From positions 30,305,939 through 30,369,938 of the forward strand of contig NC_086034.1 of assembly GCF_036323735.1 (NCBI RefSeq): 64,000 nt of DNA. Direction: 5' to 3'. The position numbers were made by a program, and so were the translations under genes. Below are positions 12,421-24,405 of the stretch, piece after piece (positions within the stretch are counted from its first letter, which is position 1; each line of letters opens with the position of its first letter). Below the pieces are notes generated by a model. The model worked only from the letters and a program-made list of their open reading frames with translations. It made no database searches and had not been told where the DNA came from. This DNA is from Rattus norvegicus (Eukaryota; Chordata; Mammalia; Rodentia; Muridae).

Positions 12421-13877
12421 TTCTTTCAATATTTACTTTCCCTCATCAAGAATTCAGCTGAAGTATTTTGTATACTAAAGCAACTTGATATACCACTAAG
12501 TAAATTTGTATATAAATATATATTTTTATCAATATACCTAATATGTTTGCTATATTATTTCTGTAAAGATATTAGGAATTCTAACTCCTGTATATATGCA
12601 ACAAAATATGCATAAGCATAGCTTGTGCCAGATAGTTATAACCTCCTTAGAGACTGGTAATTTTATGATGATTGAGTTTGTAATATAAAAAAAGTTTGTT
12701 TCTTACTTTGTTACATGAGATAAAGTTATTCATTAATATGAAAATGTCCAAAGTAGACATAGTTCCAAGCAAAATACCATGAGACTCCCCTTCCTCTCTG
12801 AGTTGTTCCTGCCTGTGTTTTGGTTAGGAAAGACATGAGGGGAACATGTGACCTTTTCGTTCTCTTATGCTGTCTATTTTACTAAAGAGCAAAACACACA
12901 TGGCCAACCTTTGTTATCTAGTTTCCCGACCATGAGCAGTATTGAGCAAGGGAAAGCTTGCCTGCATTCTATCAGCAGTCACCATTTTGGGGTCATCTTC
13001 CTGGTGTCCTGTATCCTGCTATTCAGCTGAAAATGTCATAATTTGCTCAATCCTGTTTCTTAGGAGAGCTTGTTTTATTAACTCTGTGTACATGCCAACT
13101 CATCAGTTAACATGATTTTGTTATATAAGAGAATTCATGATCATGTTATAACATTTGCATCTGAGATAATACAAGCTCAGAGTGTATTTTCTGTACCTGT
13201 AGCTTCTTGTAATTATATCTGGGTTATATAAAAATGAAACTTAATGTCTTCTTGATGCTTTAGATTGAAAGATGCAATCGGTTTGTATGTTATGACTCAT
13301 GTTGTTTCTTCTAAACATATGATATTTGCTCAATAGGATTTTACTGTTCGATAAGACAGAGACAGGGCTTGTTCTAGATAAAGACACTTTGAAGAGATTT
13401 CTGATGCCTGTCAGGATAAATTGATTTTGTTCTTTTAAAAGGGGTAAGACTTTGAATTTAGGAAAAATGGGAGCTGAAAGGAAGGGTAAAGTTGAAGCAC
13501 AAAGGAACCCTGTAGTATGAATTGTGAAGCTAAGGTACAAATGGTTATAGCAAGGCTTAAAATCCCTAAGTAGGAAGCCTAAGATAGAGCTACTGACCGA
13601 ATGAGGAGATTTCTTTCCATAATTCATTGTTGCTAAGGTATTCTAATTTCACCTAACAAATTATTGGGATTTTTGTAGCTAAATGTTAACACAAAAATAT
13701 TTAAAATAATTTAAAAATATGAAGTAATTTTATAAACCAGCACTCATAATACGTTAATAATTAAACATTTAGTTCCTCATAATCTTCTAGAGAATACATG
13801 ATTATCCAGATTAGTTCTTCCATAGTTACTTTAGTCTTGGCCAGAGCACAGCTATATGATCTAAATCTAATTTATCT

Positions 13878-14470
13878 TTTTCTCTCTGTCTGTCTGTCTC
13901 TGTCTCTCTGTCTATCTGTCTCTCTGTCTCTGTCTCTCTGTCTGTCTGTCTCTGTCTGTCTGTCTCTGTCTGTCTGTCTCTGTCTATCTGTCTCTCTGTC
14001 TCTGTCTGTCTCTCTGTCTCTGTCTCTCTGTCTGTCTCTGTCTGTCTCTCTGTCTCTCTGTCTGTCTCTGTCTATCTGTCTCTCTGTCTCTGTCTATCTG
14101 TCTCTCTGTCTCTGTCTGTCTGTCTGTCTCTGTCTATCTGTCTCTCTGTCTCTGTCTATCTGTCTCTCTGTCTCTGTCTGTCTGTCTCTCTGTCTGTCTG
14201 TCTCTGTCTGTCTGTCTCTCTGTCTGTCTGTCTCTCTGTCTCTCTCTGTCTGTCTGTCTCTGTCTATCTGTCTCTCTGTCTCTGTCTATCTGTCTCTCTG
14301 TCTCTGTCTGTCTCTGTCTCTCTCTGTCTGTCTCTGTCTATCTGTCTCTCTGTCTCTGTCTATCTGTCTCTCTGTCTCTGTCTGTCTCTGTCTGTCTCTG
14401 TCTCTCTGTCTGTCTCTGTCTATCTGTCTCTCTGTGTCTGTCTGTCTATCTGTCTGTCTCTGTCTCTCAT
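13878..14470. repeat. Long polypyrimidine TCTG/TCTC satellite-like tract
   Basis: About 590 bp are built almost wholly of tctg and tctc with occasional tcta. Larger units such as tctatctgtctctctgtctc recur many times, so there is higher-order repetition. G is the only frequent purine on this strand. The 238-codon Ser/Leu/Cys/Val-rich frame across it is an artefact of the repeat. Confidence 0.97.
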
Positions 14471-14617
14471 TCTCACTTACTCGCTCTCTCCTTAAGAACA
14501 TCAAATGCACATAACTGAGTGTGTATTAAGCTTGACCTTTTTGTTCTGTTTTAACTTTTCAGTAGTTGACTCATCTATGCCTTTTAAGTTCCCAGATGAT
14601 TTAATCCATTTTACAGA

Positions 14618-14727
14618 TAGCTATGGCCAACTTCTCCCATCCAAGTACTAAATGCTTAGCTTTAAACCCTGCTTAGCTTCTGAAGTTAGATGAGATCAGG
14701 TACATTCAAGGTGCTATGTCCGTGAAT
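14618..14727 (-). pseudogene. 5S rRNA pseudogene
   Basis: On the minus strand this segment follows the eukaryotic 5S rRNA sequence for about 110 bases. Recognisable blocks on the + strand are CTCCCATCCAAGTACTAA, CCCTGCTTAGCTTC and GATGAGATCAGG, the complements of conserved 5S segments. It has many substitutions and small indels. The internal control region (A box, intermediate element, C box) is degraded and I see no T-run terminator in the right place, so it is probably silent. Dispersed 5S pseudogenes are common in rodents. Confidence 0.85.
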
Positions 14728-15504
14728 GGTCACTTTCATAAGAACAGTGAAGTTCTCTTTCTCCATTAGAAATATTTGTCAATGTCCTTCCATGTTTCTT
14801 TGCAGTCATATCATCCCACAAGTCTCATGATCCTGATAACCGTGGCGCTTGCAACTGTGGAAAGGAACCTAGCCACTTCACATGTCTGAGTTTTCACTTC
14901 ACACTTTTCTGCAGGGCCTCCCTCCAGTTCCCCTCTTCTCCTGGCTAACTCTATTGTTCAAGGCTTTTTTGAACACTGTCATCACGTAAATGGTCCTTCT
15001 TGGTATGCTCTTGTTTTATCAGTGCTGTTTGTATGATGGGTATTTACTTGATTTGTTGATCTCCACGACCATATTGAGACTTACTTACATCCAATCTCTC
15101 TTTGTGTTACAGAACCTAATCTGGCAGGGCAACTCTCCATGTTAAATAGTACAGCAGTTGCAAAAATATATAATTACAAACCTAATAGTTTGAAAATTGA
15201 ATGAATAGGGATTTTTTCTGTAACAAAGCTAGGCAGAGTTCAGTGTAGTTTCATCCTCACAGGATAATTTGTGACACACCTATCATACCTTCAGGAATTT
15301 ACTGAGTAAATGAGAGTTATGCTTTAGTTTCATTAGTGGCGTAGATCTCTTATCTGCTTTGTAGATTTTTATCAGGAAACCAAGACCCAAAGCTCATTAC
15401 TTGATGTTCCTTAACAACAATAATGTCACTTTAGGCAGATATTTTCACTGTTGAATTATTTTATTTAAAGGGTAAAAATAACAGTAAAAATAATTGTCCC
15501 AGTA

Positions 15505-15650
15505 TTAGAGGTGACTAGAACATACGAGGTCCCTTTATTACTTATCTGGGTACTTGAAACAAAATGAATTATGCTGCATTATTCATTGAGTAGACTCAGT
15601 ATGTCACAATGATTTGCTAGCTCATGCAATTCCTTAAAATTTTTATTTTC
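15505..15650 (+). repeat. Unidentified dispersed repeat, left arm of an inverted pair
   Basis: The segment matches the reverse complement of 17685-17825. A 27-base core at 15605-15631 is identical, and flanking blocks (aggtccctttat; tgcattattcattga) also match with gaps. I do not recognise the family. Confidence 0.75.
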
Positions 15651-16947
15651 TTCTAAATCTATTTATCAACTTTAAAAACCAATGTTCAAAAGAAGAAATT
15701 TGGGCTATTGTAATGAAAATAGCATTGTTGTTTCTTAGAAGTTATCTCCTTGATAAGAAAGAAGATGCTCATTGGTGCCATTGCATTAGTTTTCTTTATG
15801 ATTCTAGAAATCTCCAAAGAGTTCAAGAGTGCTAAATTTAAAAGCTCACCAATTCTCTCCACATTTTTATTGTTTTATTCTCCTCTTGTAGCTTTCCTTA
15901 AGAATAGATTAAGTCCATGAAATGCCTCTTTAAAATGAAACTGCTTATTGCCTTAAGAATTCAGTCTTCAAAATGCTTATGTCTAGAAATATTAAGTCGA
16001 TCATGTATTTGAGTTCTAGCTGGGGTTGGTTACTTGGAAATTCTAATCTTTCTAAGCCACATTTACTCTTTGGAAAAAGTGAAGCAAACTATTTATTACT
16101 CACTTCATCATTTAAAGCCATGGAAAAATGCATATGCTATATAAATAAAGCTGCAAACAGACTGTGGTAACTTTTTATTTCTGACTTTTCCCGTATATTT
16201 TACTCAGAATAGCACATTTACGGTTAGAAACGTTTTAAAGCTGTTGAATTTGTCAACCTGTGTTGGCATTTGCCCATCACATTATGAAGGTCAGCTAACT
16301 CTCTTCCTCTTGGGAACTGACGTTTTTTGGACCTGCCCATGCATAGTTTAGCAGTTTCAAATAAATGGTTGCTTCAGTCCTCATGGATTCAGCTCTCTGG
16401 GACTACACTGCCTTCTGATATATCTATGTAATAACAATTTAAATACTTCTTTGGAGACTCATTTTGTATTTGGAGGTGGTCATTTGGTGACATCAACAGT
16501 TGATTCTGGGCTGCATTATGAGGGGGTGGGGAAGGTTCTAAACTATATTTTATTAAAATAATTTTTATATATCAAGTGTTGTCACTCTCTTGCATAGAAA
16601 TTTAAGTATGTCCAATGTTCTTATAGTTGTCATGCTTCCTCATCTTTAGCTCTCTGCTTATTTATTTCTTCTCTGATTTAAACATAGTGTTGGGTATCTA
16701 ACCTTATTGTAGGGACTTTACATTTCTTTGCTTGAATGCTGTTGGTGCATTTATTTAGTTGACTCATTTTTATCATTCATGTATTAATTTAAATAATATG
16801 TTCTTATGAACCTTCTCCATCAACCCTAAATATTTCCATCCCTTATATTATGGTATTATTCATTTACTTGATTATGCATATGTAAAATTTTATTGATATG
16901 TATTGCCCATATATATGCTATATCTGTGTATACACACACATATTTTA

Positions 16948-17345
16948 GTTGCTTTTCTGATACTGTGGCAAAATGTTTTGGTAGAAAGCAGCTTAGAGAT
17001 GGAAGAGTTTTCTTTGGCTTTTAGTTTGAGGAATAATCCATCATGATGGGTAGTTCAAGACAGCAGAATCTTGAATCAGCTGGTCACATTGCATCATTTT
17101 CATGAAGAAGAAGTGAGTGATTCTGGTCATCTCACTTGCTTCTTCTCATACATATAGACTACAATTTTACCACAGGAAGGGTCTTCCTACCTCAATTCAT
17201 CTAAACTAAACAATCCCCACAGGAATGGCACCTGTAACACTAGTCTAGATGTCATCAGGTTGAAAATTGAGATTACCAACCACAATTCTACCCCCTAACA
17301 ACTTCACATCTAAAAACATCACTTTAAATCATAACTTTTTACTGC
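16948..17345 (+). repeat. Rodent interspersed repeat, older diverged copy
   Basis: The start (gttgcttttctgatactgtg), the gagttttctttggcttttag block and catcaggttgaaaattgag near the end parallel the copies at 4530 and 24005 in order and spacing, but identity is low. Confidence 0.45.
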
Positions 17346-17684
17346 TTATAGCCAAATCTCATGTTCTTCTCATAGTCTAAAATACAACTCGAGTTCAATA
17401 GTCCTTATGGTCATTAACTATTTTATCACTTTAAAACTCCAAATTTTTATTTAATATGAGATTCAGACCCTCTAATTTAAGCTGCTATTTTTAAAAGCCC
17501 CTAAAACTCATGATAATGATTCCAAAACAGAATAAATGTTCCCATTTGAAAATTTAATAATTGAGGCATAGCAAGGAATGATAGGATGAAATCAAGACCA
17601 TAATTCAGCAGAACAAACACAAAATCCTGCTTCTGTATGTCTGTGCCTATTGCTAAATAGATTACAGAGGGGAATAGTGATTTT

Positions 17685-17825
17685 TAAGCAATTGCATGAG
17701 CTAGCAAATCATTGTGTATAGGCTATGTCTATTCAATGAATAATGCAGTTAATCTTTTCAGTGCAGTTCATTTTTACTTCAGGTACCAGATAAAGGGACC
17801 TTAGATTGGATACGCTACATGAGCC
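17685..17825 (-). repeat. Unidentified dispersed repeat, right arm of an inverted pair
   Basis: This is the inverted partner of 15505-15650, with the identical core at 17690-17716. The two arms are about 2.0 kb apart and differ enough elsewhere to suggest an old duplication or two independent insertions of one family. Confidence 0.75.
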
Positions 17826-18104
17826 TTCTAATCTCCTCAGGTGGTATCAGAAACTATGATAAGTAAGACTATTATACATCAAATATAATTTCCATGGATG
17901 TGGAGGTGAGGAATTCCAGCATCAACATGGAAAGGGAAACATCTATCCTATGACTCATTGGTTGGAGGTGCCCACAATCCACCTGTGTGCTCTGTGTGAT
18001 CATAAGACATATTTTCTGTATGGTTAAATGATGGATGTAGGGATCTCATTGGCCTTCCTTTCTCTTTCTAAAATAATATGCTATTTATTATTAATATTTG
18101 AAAA

Positions 18105-18720
18105 TTTAACAATGTATTTTTGATAATATTCATCCCTTACTCCTTACCTTACCTTCTCTCAGAGCCACTCATACCTCTCTACTTCCTTGCAACAATTTAT
18201 CTTCTTTTAATATTTTTAAACAATGGAATTGAATCCAATTTGTGCTTTCCATATACTCATAAGTGTGGAGTCATCTACTGGAACATGGTAAGCCAGGGGT
18301 CTCACTCAGAAAGAATACTGACTGTCCCTCATCCTGTATCTTCTTAGTTAGGGATGGAGGTTGGTGAGTCTCTTTTCCTTCTAGGCAAGCATATTGCCTG
18401 AATTCATCTGCTATGGCTACTTACTTGAATGTAAGTAAACACAGATACTGTGAGTTCATGAGTAAGTTGGTCCTATCATGTCCAGAAGATACTGTTAGGC
18501 TCCAATCTTTCCAAATCTCTGGCTTTTACACTATTTCTATTTTCATTTCTAGGATAGTCTCTGAGTCTTGGGGAGGGCATCCTATAGAGGTAGTATTTAT
18601 GACTGAGCACTCTACTCACCCTTTTCTCTGTACTTTTTGACCAACTATGGATTTCTATGCTAACAAATCTGTACCACACATAAGGTTTGAGAGCTGCATC
18701 AGTACATGGTTGTTTATATG
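18105..18720 (-). mobile_element. Lx-type L1 3' fragment
   Basis: The + strand carries ttgataatattcatccctta, gaattgaatccaatttgtgc, cttccatatactcataagtg and gtggagtcatctactggaac, the complement of the rodent Lx 3' region. Similar blocks occur at 50600-50990. Confidence 0.7.
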
Positions 18721-18924
18721 TATAAAGTACCATGGCAATATAATACAGTACTTGTAGGTTCACCTCTGGGACCTGTAAGTGCCTCAATCACAGGTTGTAG
18801 ACTTGATATTGAGGATCAGACATGTGTGACTTCCTATGGATCAGGCTTAAATCTAGTTGAAAATCAGTTAGTTATCCTTATAATATTCGTAACACTATAG
18901 CATCCATGGCTCTATTTTATAGCT

Positions 18925-19095
18925 GCAGATAGGGTGATAGAGTGTTTCTGTTCCCTTTATTACCAAACTGTAATTAACTGCTTGTTATAAGATTGTTTTA
19001 GCCTGCAATTTTAGTCTGAAATTTTAGTCACTCTTCTTTTAAGGGCATTAATCTTATCAGATCTAGTCTCATTCTTATGACTTCATTTAACCTGA
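18925..19095 (+). repeat. Left copy of a direct repeat
   Basis: It starts gcagatagggtgatag and ends with a TTCATTTAAC block. It aligns by eye over most of its length with 20542-20705, with several small indels. It may be a piece of an old interspersed repeat. Confidence 0.65.
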
Positions 19096-20541
19096 GTACA
19101 GTTATATGTTAGTGTAAATTATAAGATTTATAACTAGGAAATACTGTTGATGGCAATCATTTTTATTCTGTATATTTAATAATTTAACTGAATATGGCAC
19201 AAGCCATTTCTTTTCTGTGGATGTTATATGTACCTCTTGTGTTGGTGTCTCTTTGCTTAGATTTGGAAAAATTTCTTCTTTTATGTTATTAAAATATTTT
19301 CTATGTTTTCTAATGAAATTCTTCTCATTGCATACTATATAATATGACATTTTACCTTTTTATGGAGTTAGAGATCCTACATATTTGGTTCATACAATTG
19401 AAAAACATCAATGAGTGAGAATAAATTATATACTTTCTCTATTTTGTCTTCAAACCCTGATAGTCTGTCTTCCACATGATTCATTACTTTGGGAGACTTT
19501 CCATTGAACTCCTTACTTGATGTCTTCTATTTTTTCATTTCCATCATTATTTCTATTTGGGTTTTATTCATTTCTTCTATCTCTTTATTAAATTCTATTT
19601 TCACACTACAGAATGACCTACTTATCTCATTTGCCTTTTATTTTCTCATAGAAAAACATCAGAGTCCTCTCTGAGATTTTTTCACCATATCTATAATCAC
19701 TCTTGCATCCTCTGTCTAAAATTTATTCTAAGTGATATTCATCAGAGGTCACTGGTATGGGTCTAGTCATTGTTAGAGCAGGTTCACTGTCTTGATTTTT
19801 TTATGCTGTGTGTGCTTTTTCTTTGAGATCTGCATGAATGACCTTAGGCTGCTCTTTAAATTGTTTTCTTTTCTTTTCCTTTTAATTCAGGCCACCCCTG
19901 TTCTTTCACTGGATAAATTTGCAGTATTCAGGGAGTGGTGCTTAGTTTATAGTAACATTGTGGTACTGTTTTCGTGCCTTGTACTAGTATTCCAGGAATG
20001 AGACTTTACATCCAATCTACCGGTAGATTAAGTGCTGTCTGCACTAACATTCTCTGTTCAGTCTGATAATGGAGTAGCAGATAATTGTGAATGCATACTT
20101 GTTACAGACTTTATGGTGTAGGTAAAGGAGTCAAAGAACCCAAAGGGTATGGCATGCTCTAATATGTTGACATAAATGGAAAGGAAAAGGAAAAAAGAGG
20201 GAACAGGCAAGCAACCTCGGTCAGACTAATAATTAGTAGGCTGTTAGGTGGGAAGGAGAGCAGAGGAGCATAGGAGATTTGGTTAAAGGTAGAGGAAAAA
20301 GAAGAGGCAAAGATATGACCCCGGAGCCTCTGGGCTTTGGGAGATGTAACAGTAAGAGAAATGGATACAGGGAACGAGCCTTTTAACCCAGTTTGCCTGG
20401 AGTAAAATGTGGTACGCCAATTGCAACTGCTGTGCTTTTAGATGTCAGAATATAATGTTGAGTTTGATGGTAATGTTTCTTGGTCTGGTGACAGAAGAGG
20501 TGCTTGGGTGTTGATCAAATGGTTATGGGATTGAAGAAGTG

Positions 20542-20705
20542 GCAGATAGGGTGGTAAAATGTTTCTGTTCCCTTTATTTCTAAACTATAATTAACCACTT
20601 GACCCAACACAATTTTTAGTTTGCTATTTTACTTAGTCTTTCTTCTTTTGAAGACATTAATCCCATCAAATCTGATTCCATTTTTATGATTTCATTTAAC
20701 TTTAA
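20542..20705 (+). repeat. Right copy of a direct repeat
   Basis: This is the partner of 18925-19095, in the same orientation, starting gcagatagggtggtaa. Sequence beyond it (gattaggattttaacatg) continues in a way that suggests a dispersed repeat rather than a simple tandem duplication. Confidence 0.65.
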
Positions 20706-21369
20706 TAAGTCACACTAGTGATTAGGATTTTAACATGGGTTTTTCTGATGGAAAAAATTGGTGTAGATATTTAATCCATAATATTGTATTTCTTCAGCTG
20801 CTTATAGTAAAACATGAAAGCTGTGAGGCAAATTATATGAGAATGTTAAACAAAAAGAATGAGGAATTTGTGATTTTAGAAGTTTACAGCTTCTTCAGAG
20901 GATAAGAGATTATCAAGTTAAAGATTCATTGTCAGTAAAGGTGGCTTTCAGGAGATGTTAAGTATGTGACTCTTCCCAGAAACCTCAGAAACATCAGAAG
21001 ACGAGGGTACCAAGCACATGAAATACTCTTTAAGGTATCAGGCATGTGAAAATGATGACACATTGAATTTGTGTTGTTTCTAGAAATTTGCTTGGGTGAT
21101 GTTAAATGGATGGGCTTGCTCACTTTAACTAAAACTAAACAGGGAGAAAGGGTTATCAAGGAAGAGTCAAAAGAAAAGCATCTTGTCAAATATAGTACAA
21201 TGCTGTGGCCTTAATGAAAAACTCACACAATTCATAAGTCCTTTATTCCAGTAAAAACTACCAGATTAGACAGAAATGGGAAAAATAGGAAAAGCAATTT
21301 TTGTGATATATAGACTTTTCCAAATAGATGGAAATGAAACTAAAGTCAAATTAGTCAAAGTGGGGAAGT

Positions 21370-22466
21370 CCCTCAAATTTCCCCACAGGGTAAGGACACA
21401 GGGGAAAATTTCCTGAACAGAACAACAATGGCTTATGCTCTAAGATCAAGAATCAACAAATGGGATCTTGCAAAATTGCAAAGCTTCTGTAAGGCAAAGG
21501 ATACCGTCGCTAGGACCTAAATGTCCTTTAACAGAGGAATGATTACAGAAAGTGCGTTATATTTACACAATGGAGTACTACTCAGCTATTAAAAATAATG
21601 ACTTCATGAAATTCTTAGGCAAATGGATGGAACTAGAGAGTATCATCCTGAGTGAGGTAACCCAATCACATAAGAACATTCATGATATATACTCTCTGAT
21701 AAGTGGATATTAGCCCAAAATCAAAGAATACCCAAGATACAATTCACAGATGACATGAAAATCAAGAAGAAGAAAGACAAAAGTGTTGATGCTTCAGTCC
21801 TTCTTAGAAGGGGGACCAAAATACTCACAGAAGGAAATACAGAGACAATGTGTAGCAGAGACTAAAGAAAAGGTCATCTAGAAACTGCCACACTTGGGGA
21901 TCCATTCAGTCACCAAACCCAGTCACTATTGGGGATGCCAAGAAGTGCTTGCTGACAGGATCCTGACATAGCTGTCTCCTGATATGCTCTGCCAGAGCCT
22001 GACAAATACAGAGGCAGATGCTTGCAGCCAACCATTGGACTGAGAATGGGGTCCCCAATGGAAGAGTTAGAGAAAGGACTGAGGTAACTGAGGGGGTTTG
22101 CAACTCTGTAGGAAGAACAACAATATCAACCAACCAGATATCCCTTAGTTTCCAGGGACTAAACCACCAACCAAAGAGTACACATGGAGGGACCCATGAC
22201 TCCAGCTGCATATGTAGCAGAGGATGATCTTGTCTGGCATCAATGGGAGGAGAAACCCTTGGTCTTGTGAAGGCTTGATGCCCCAGTGTAGGGGACTGCC
22301 TTGGCAGGGTATTGGGAGGGAGTGGATGGGTGAATGGGGGAGCACTCTCATGGATGCAGGGACTGGGGAGATGGTATGGGGGGGGTTACAGAGGTGAACC
22401 TGAGAAAGAAGATAACCTTTGAAATGTAAATAAAGAAAATATCCAATAAAAGAAGAAAAAAACAGC
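21370..22466 (+). mobile_element. L1 3' end (ORF2 C-terminus and 3' UTR)
   Basis: ORF2-derived sequence (gatcaagaatcaacaaatgg; caaagcttctgtaaggcaaa; atggagtactactcagctat; caaatggatggaactagaga; tgagtgaggtaacccaatca) leads into a 3' UTR. The UTR contains tggagggacccatgactcca and cagtgtaggggactgcc, and ends tgaaatgtaaataaagaaaa with an A-rich tail. Stops and an internal junction near 21507-21517 show it is dead. Confidence 0.92.
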
Positions 22467-22671
22467 AGTAATATTCAATAAAGCATACTTCAAGTAATAA
22501 AAAATTACTGGTGACAGAAGTTATCAGTCAGCTCGTTTTATTTATAAAATACAAAAGTTTATATAGGCTTTGTTTAATTATATATAATATAATATAATAT
22601 ATGATATGATATAATATGATATGATAAGTATATTACTTGGACATTTTCCTAGCAACACATAGGGCGTATTC

Positions 22672-22785
22672 TTTTTTTTTAATTTTTTATTTATTTTTAT
22701 TCCTGCCATTGCTCCTCCTCCCAGTCCCTTCTCCCAAAGTTCCTTATCCCACTCTTTATCCTCCCCCAGGCCTCCATACACAGAA
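22672..22785 (-). mobile_element. L1 3' terminal fragment
   Basis: A T-rich start, then tattcctgccattgctcctc and cttatcccactctttatcct, resembles an inverted L1 3' end. Confidence 0.5.
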
Positions 22786-22799
22786 TGGCAATGCTTCAA

Positions 22800-23420
22800 C
22801 ATAGATCACAATTTTATTAAAATAAAAATTTGAAGTATATTCTATGATTACGAAACAAAGTAGAAATTGATAGCAGAGAGGTAAATTGAAAATAACCAAT
22901 ATTTGGAAATAGTAAATCACATGCCAATAGTAATTCACTGGTCATGAAAGAAATATCAGGGAGAATTAGGCAATATTTTAAACTGAAAGAAAGTATTTTA
23001 CAAATTGAAATTTTAATTCAATCTAGACGAGGAAAAAAATGTAAAGTGATCAAAAGGAAGAAAATCATGAAGACCAGTTTAGAAGTCGTTAAATTTAAAA
23101 GGTGCAGACAGAAAAATCAATGAAGCTAAGAGCTAGGTCTTTGGGGGAAATAAATCAATAAAATTCTAGACAGAGAGACCAAGGGAAAAAGAAAACACAC
23201 AATGTATGAAAACCAGGCTTCAAAACTGGGGATGTAATTACTGATCTCAGAATCATTAAATGGGAATGCTACAAAAGTTCTCATATAAATATGATAAATG
23301 GGCCAAGTCCTTGAAAAACACAAAGTATATAAATTCATCCAAGAAGAAATAATAATCTAAATAGCCCACATTTGTTAGCAAAATAAAGTTCCAGGTTAAA
23401 ATCCTTCCAACATAGAAAGC
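22800..23420 (+). mobile_element. Old L1 ORF2 fragment
   Basis: A block containing aaaatcaatgaagctaagag, then ctaggtctttgggggaaata and aaattctagacagagagacc, corresponds to the L1 ORF2 segment encoding a K(L/S)-W-F-F-like motif. It is frameshifted and full of stops. Confidence 0.65.
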
Positions 23421-24004
23421 TGAGAGGGCACTTAGAATTATGGGAAGGCATGGAAATAGCAAAGTAATGGAAAGTTAGGCCTTGAGAGTGAGGCATTAGT
23501 AGTAGATGAAGGCCTGTTCCATGAAGGGAACCCCAGAATGGAGCACATCCCTGACCAAGTTCTGGGTCGGTCTTCATTGGCTCATATTTACTTAATGCCA
23601 ATTTCCATTTCTAATGGGGCCCTTGGTAACTTACAAATAAGTGTAGGCAGTGGCTGTTTTAAGGAAGCTTAGACTTTAGAGCATGAAAAGAAAAAAGATG
23701 ACTCATCCTAGCGAAAGAACAGGTCTCTGAGAGACTTGACCAAATTGTTCATGACTTAAGACTCGGAGGTAAGTAGCAAAGATGCTCCTCATTCAAACTC
23801 ATTTATACATCCCATATTCAGATCTGATATGGGACACTGGTGGCCAATACAGGCATTGAGCTGGAGTCCTGAGTTTGAACTCTATTTTAAACATTGGTCT
23901 ATTTCTTCAGGTCAGCTGAATTCTGTTGAATGGTTTCCTTTTATAGAAATGTTGGGAATGTTGTTGATCTTTAAAATAAAGATCATTAATGATGGCTTGT
24001 TTTA

Positions 24005-24405
24005 GTCAGGTTTACTGTTGCCATTGTGAAAACACTATGACCAAAAGTAATGTAGGGAGGAAAGAGTTTATTTGGTTTATGTGTCCTAGATCACACAATC
24101 CATTGAGGAAAGACAAAAGAGGGACTCGAATTGCTTGAGAACTTGGAGGAAGGAGGTGAGCAGAGCCAATGAGGAAGTGCTGCTTGCTCCTCATGGCTTG
24201 CTTAGCCTGCTTCCTTATAGTTCCCAGAAATGCTTGTTAGAGAGGTTGCACCTATAATGGGGCTAGGCCCTCTCACATCAACTAAATTAAGAAATACCCT
24301 ACAGGCTTGCCTACAGTCCAACTTACCAAGGCATTTTCTCAAATGAGACTCCCTCTCAGATGTCTCTAGTCTGTGTCAAGTTGACATAAAACTAGCCAGT
24401 ACATG
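24005..24405 (+). repeat. Rodent interspersed repeat, copy 2
   Basis: It shares with 4530-4923 the opening (tgttgccattgtgaaaacac), the gggagg-aaagagtttatttgg block, gcttgctcctcatggcttgc and the ending ctgtgtcaagttgacataaa, with many differences. It is followed directly by a B2 SINE. Confidence 0.8.

Larger units (their letters stand above)
8851..13877. other. Intron, apart from the listed repeats nothing recognised
   Basis: AT-rich. The 128-codon minus-strand frame at 13241-13627 has no recognisable domain and unremarkable composition, so I treat it as chance. Confidence 0.55.
18925..20705 (-). mobile_element. L1 ORF1-only (half-L1-like) relic between direct repeats
   Basis: On the minus strand, 19380-19680 encodes a coiled-coil-like stretch containing VMNHVEDRLSGFEDK. 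Positions 19102-19350 encode KYFNNIKEEIFPNLSKETP. These resemble the coiled coil and C-terminal domain of L1 ORF1 protein. Stops and frameshifts break the frame. No ORF2 is recognisable to the left, where it should follow. The unit lies between two same-orientation repeats, 18925-19095 and 20542-20705, sharing blocks such as TTTCTGTTCCCTTTAT and ATGA(C/T)TTCATTTAAC. Half-L1 (HAL1) families with only ORF1 are known in rodents, which would fit. A deleted ordinary L1 is the alternative. Confidence 0.5.

Noticed and set aside
13241..13627. 128-codon minus-strand frame
   Set aside because: No domain, no codon bias, no splice context, and a chance frame of this length is expected in 64 kb.
13798..14514. 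238-codon Ser/Leu/Cys-rich open frame
   Set aside because: It is the translation of the TCTG/TCTC repeat; a tetranucleotide repeat without stops is open by construction.
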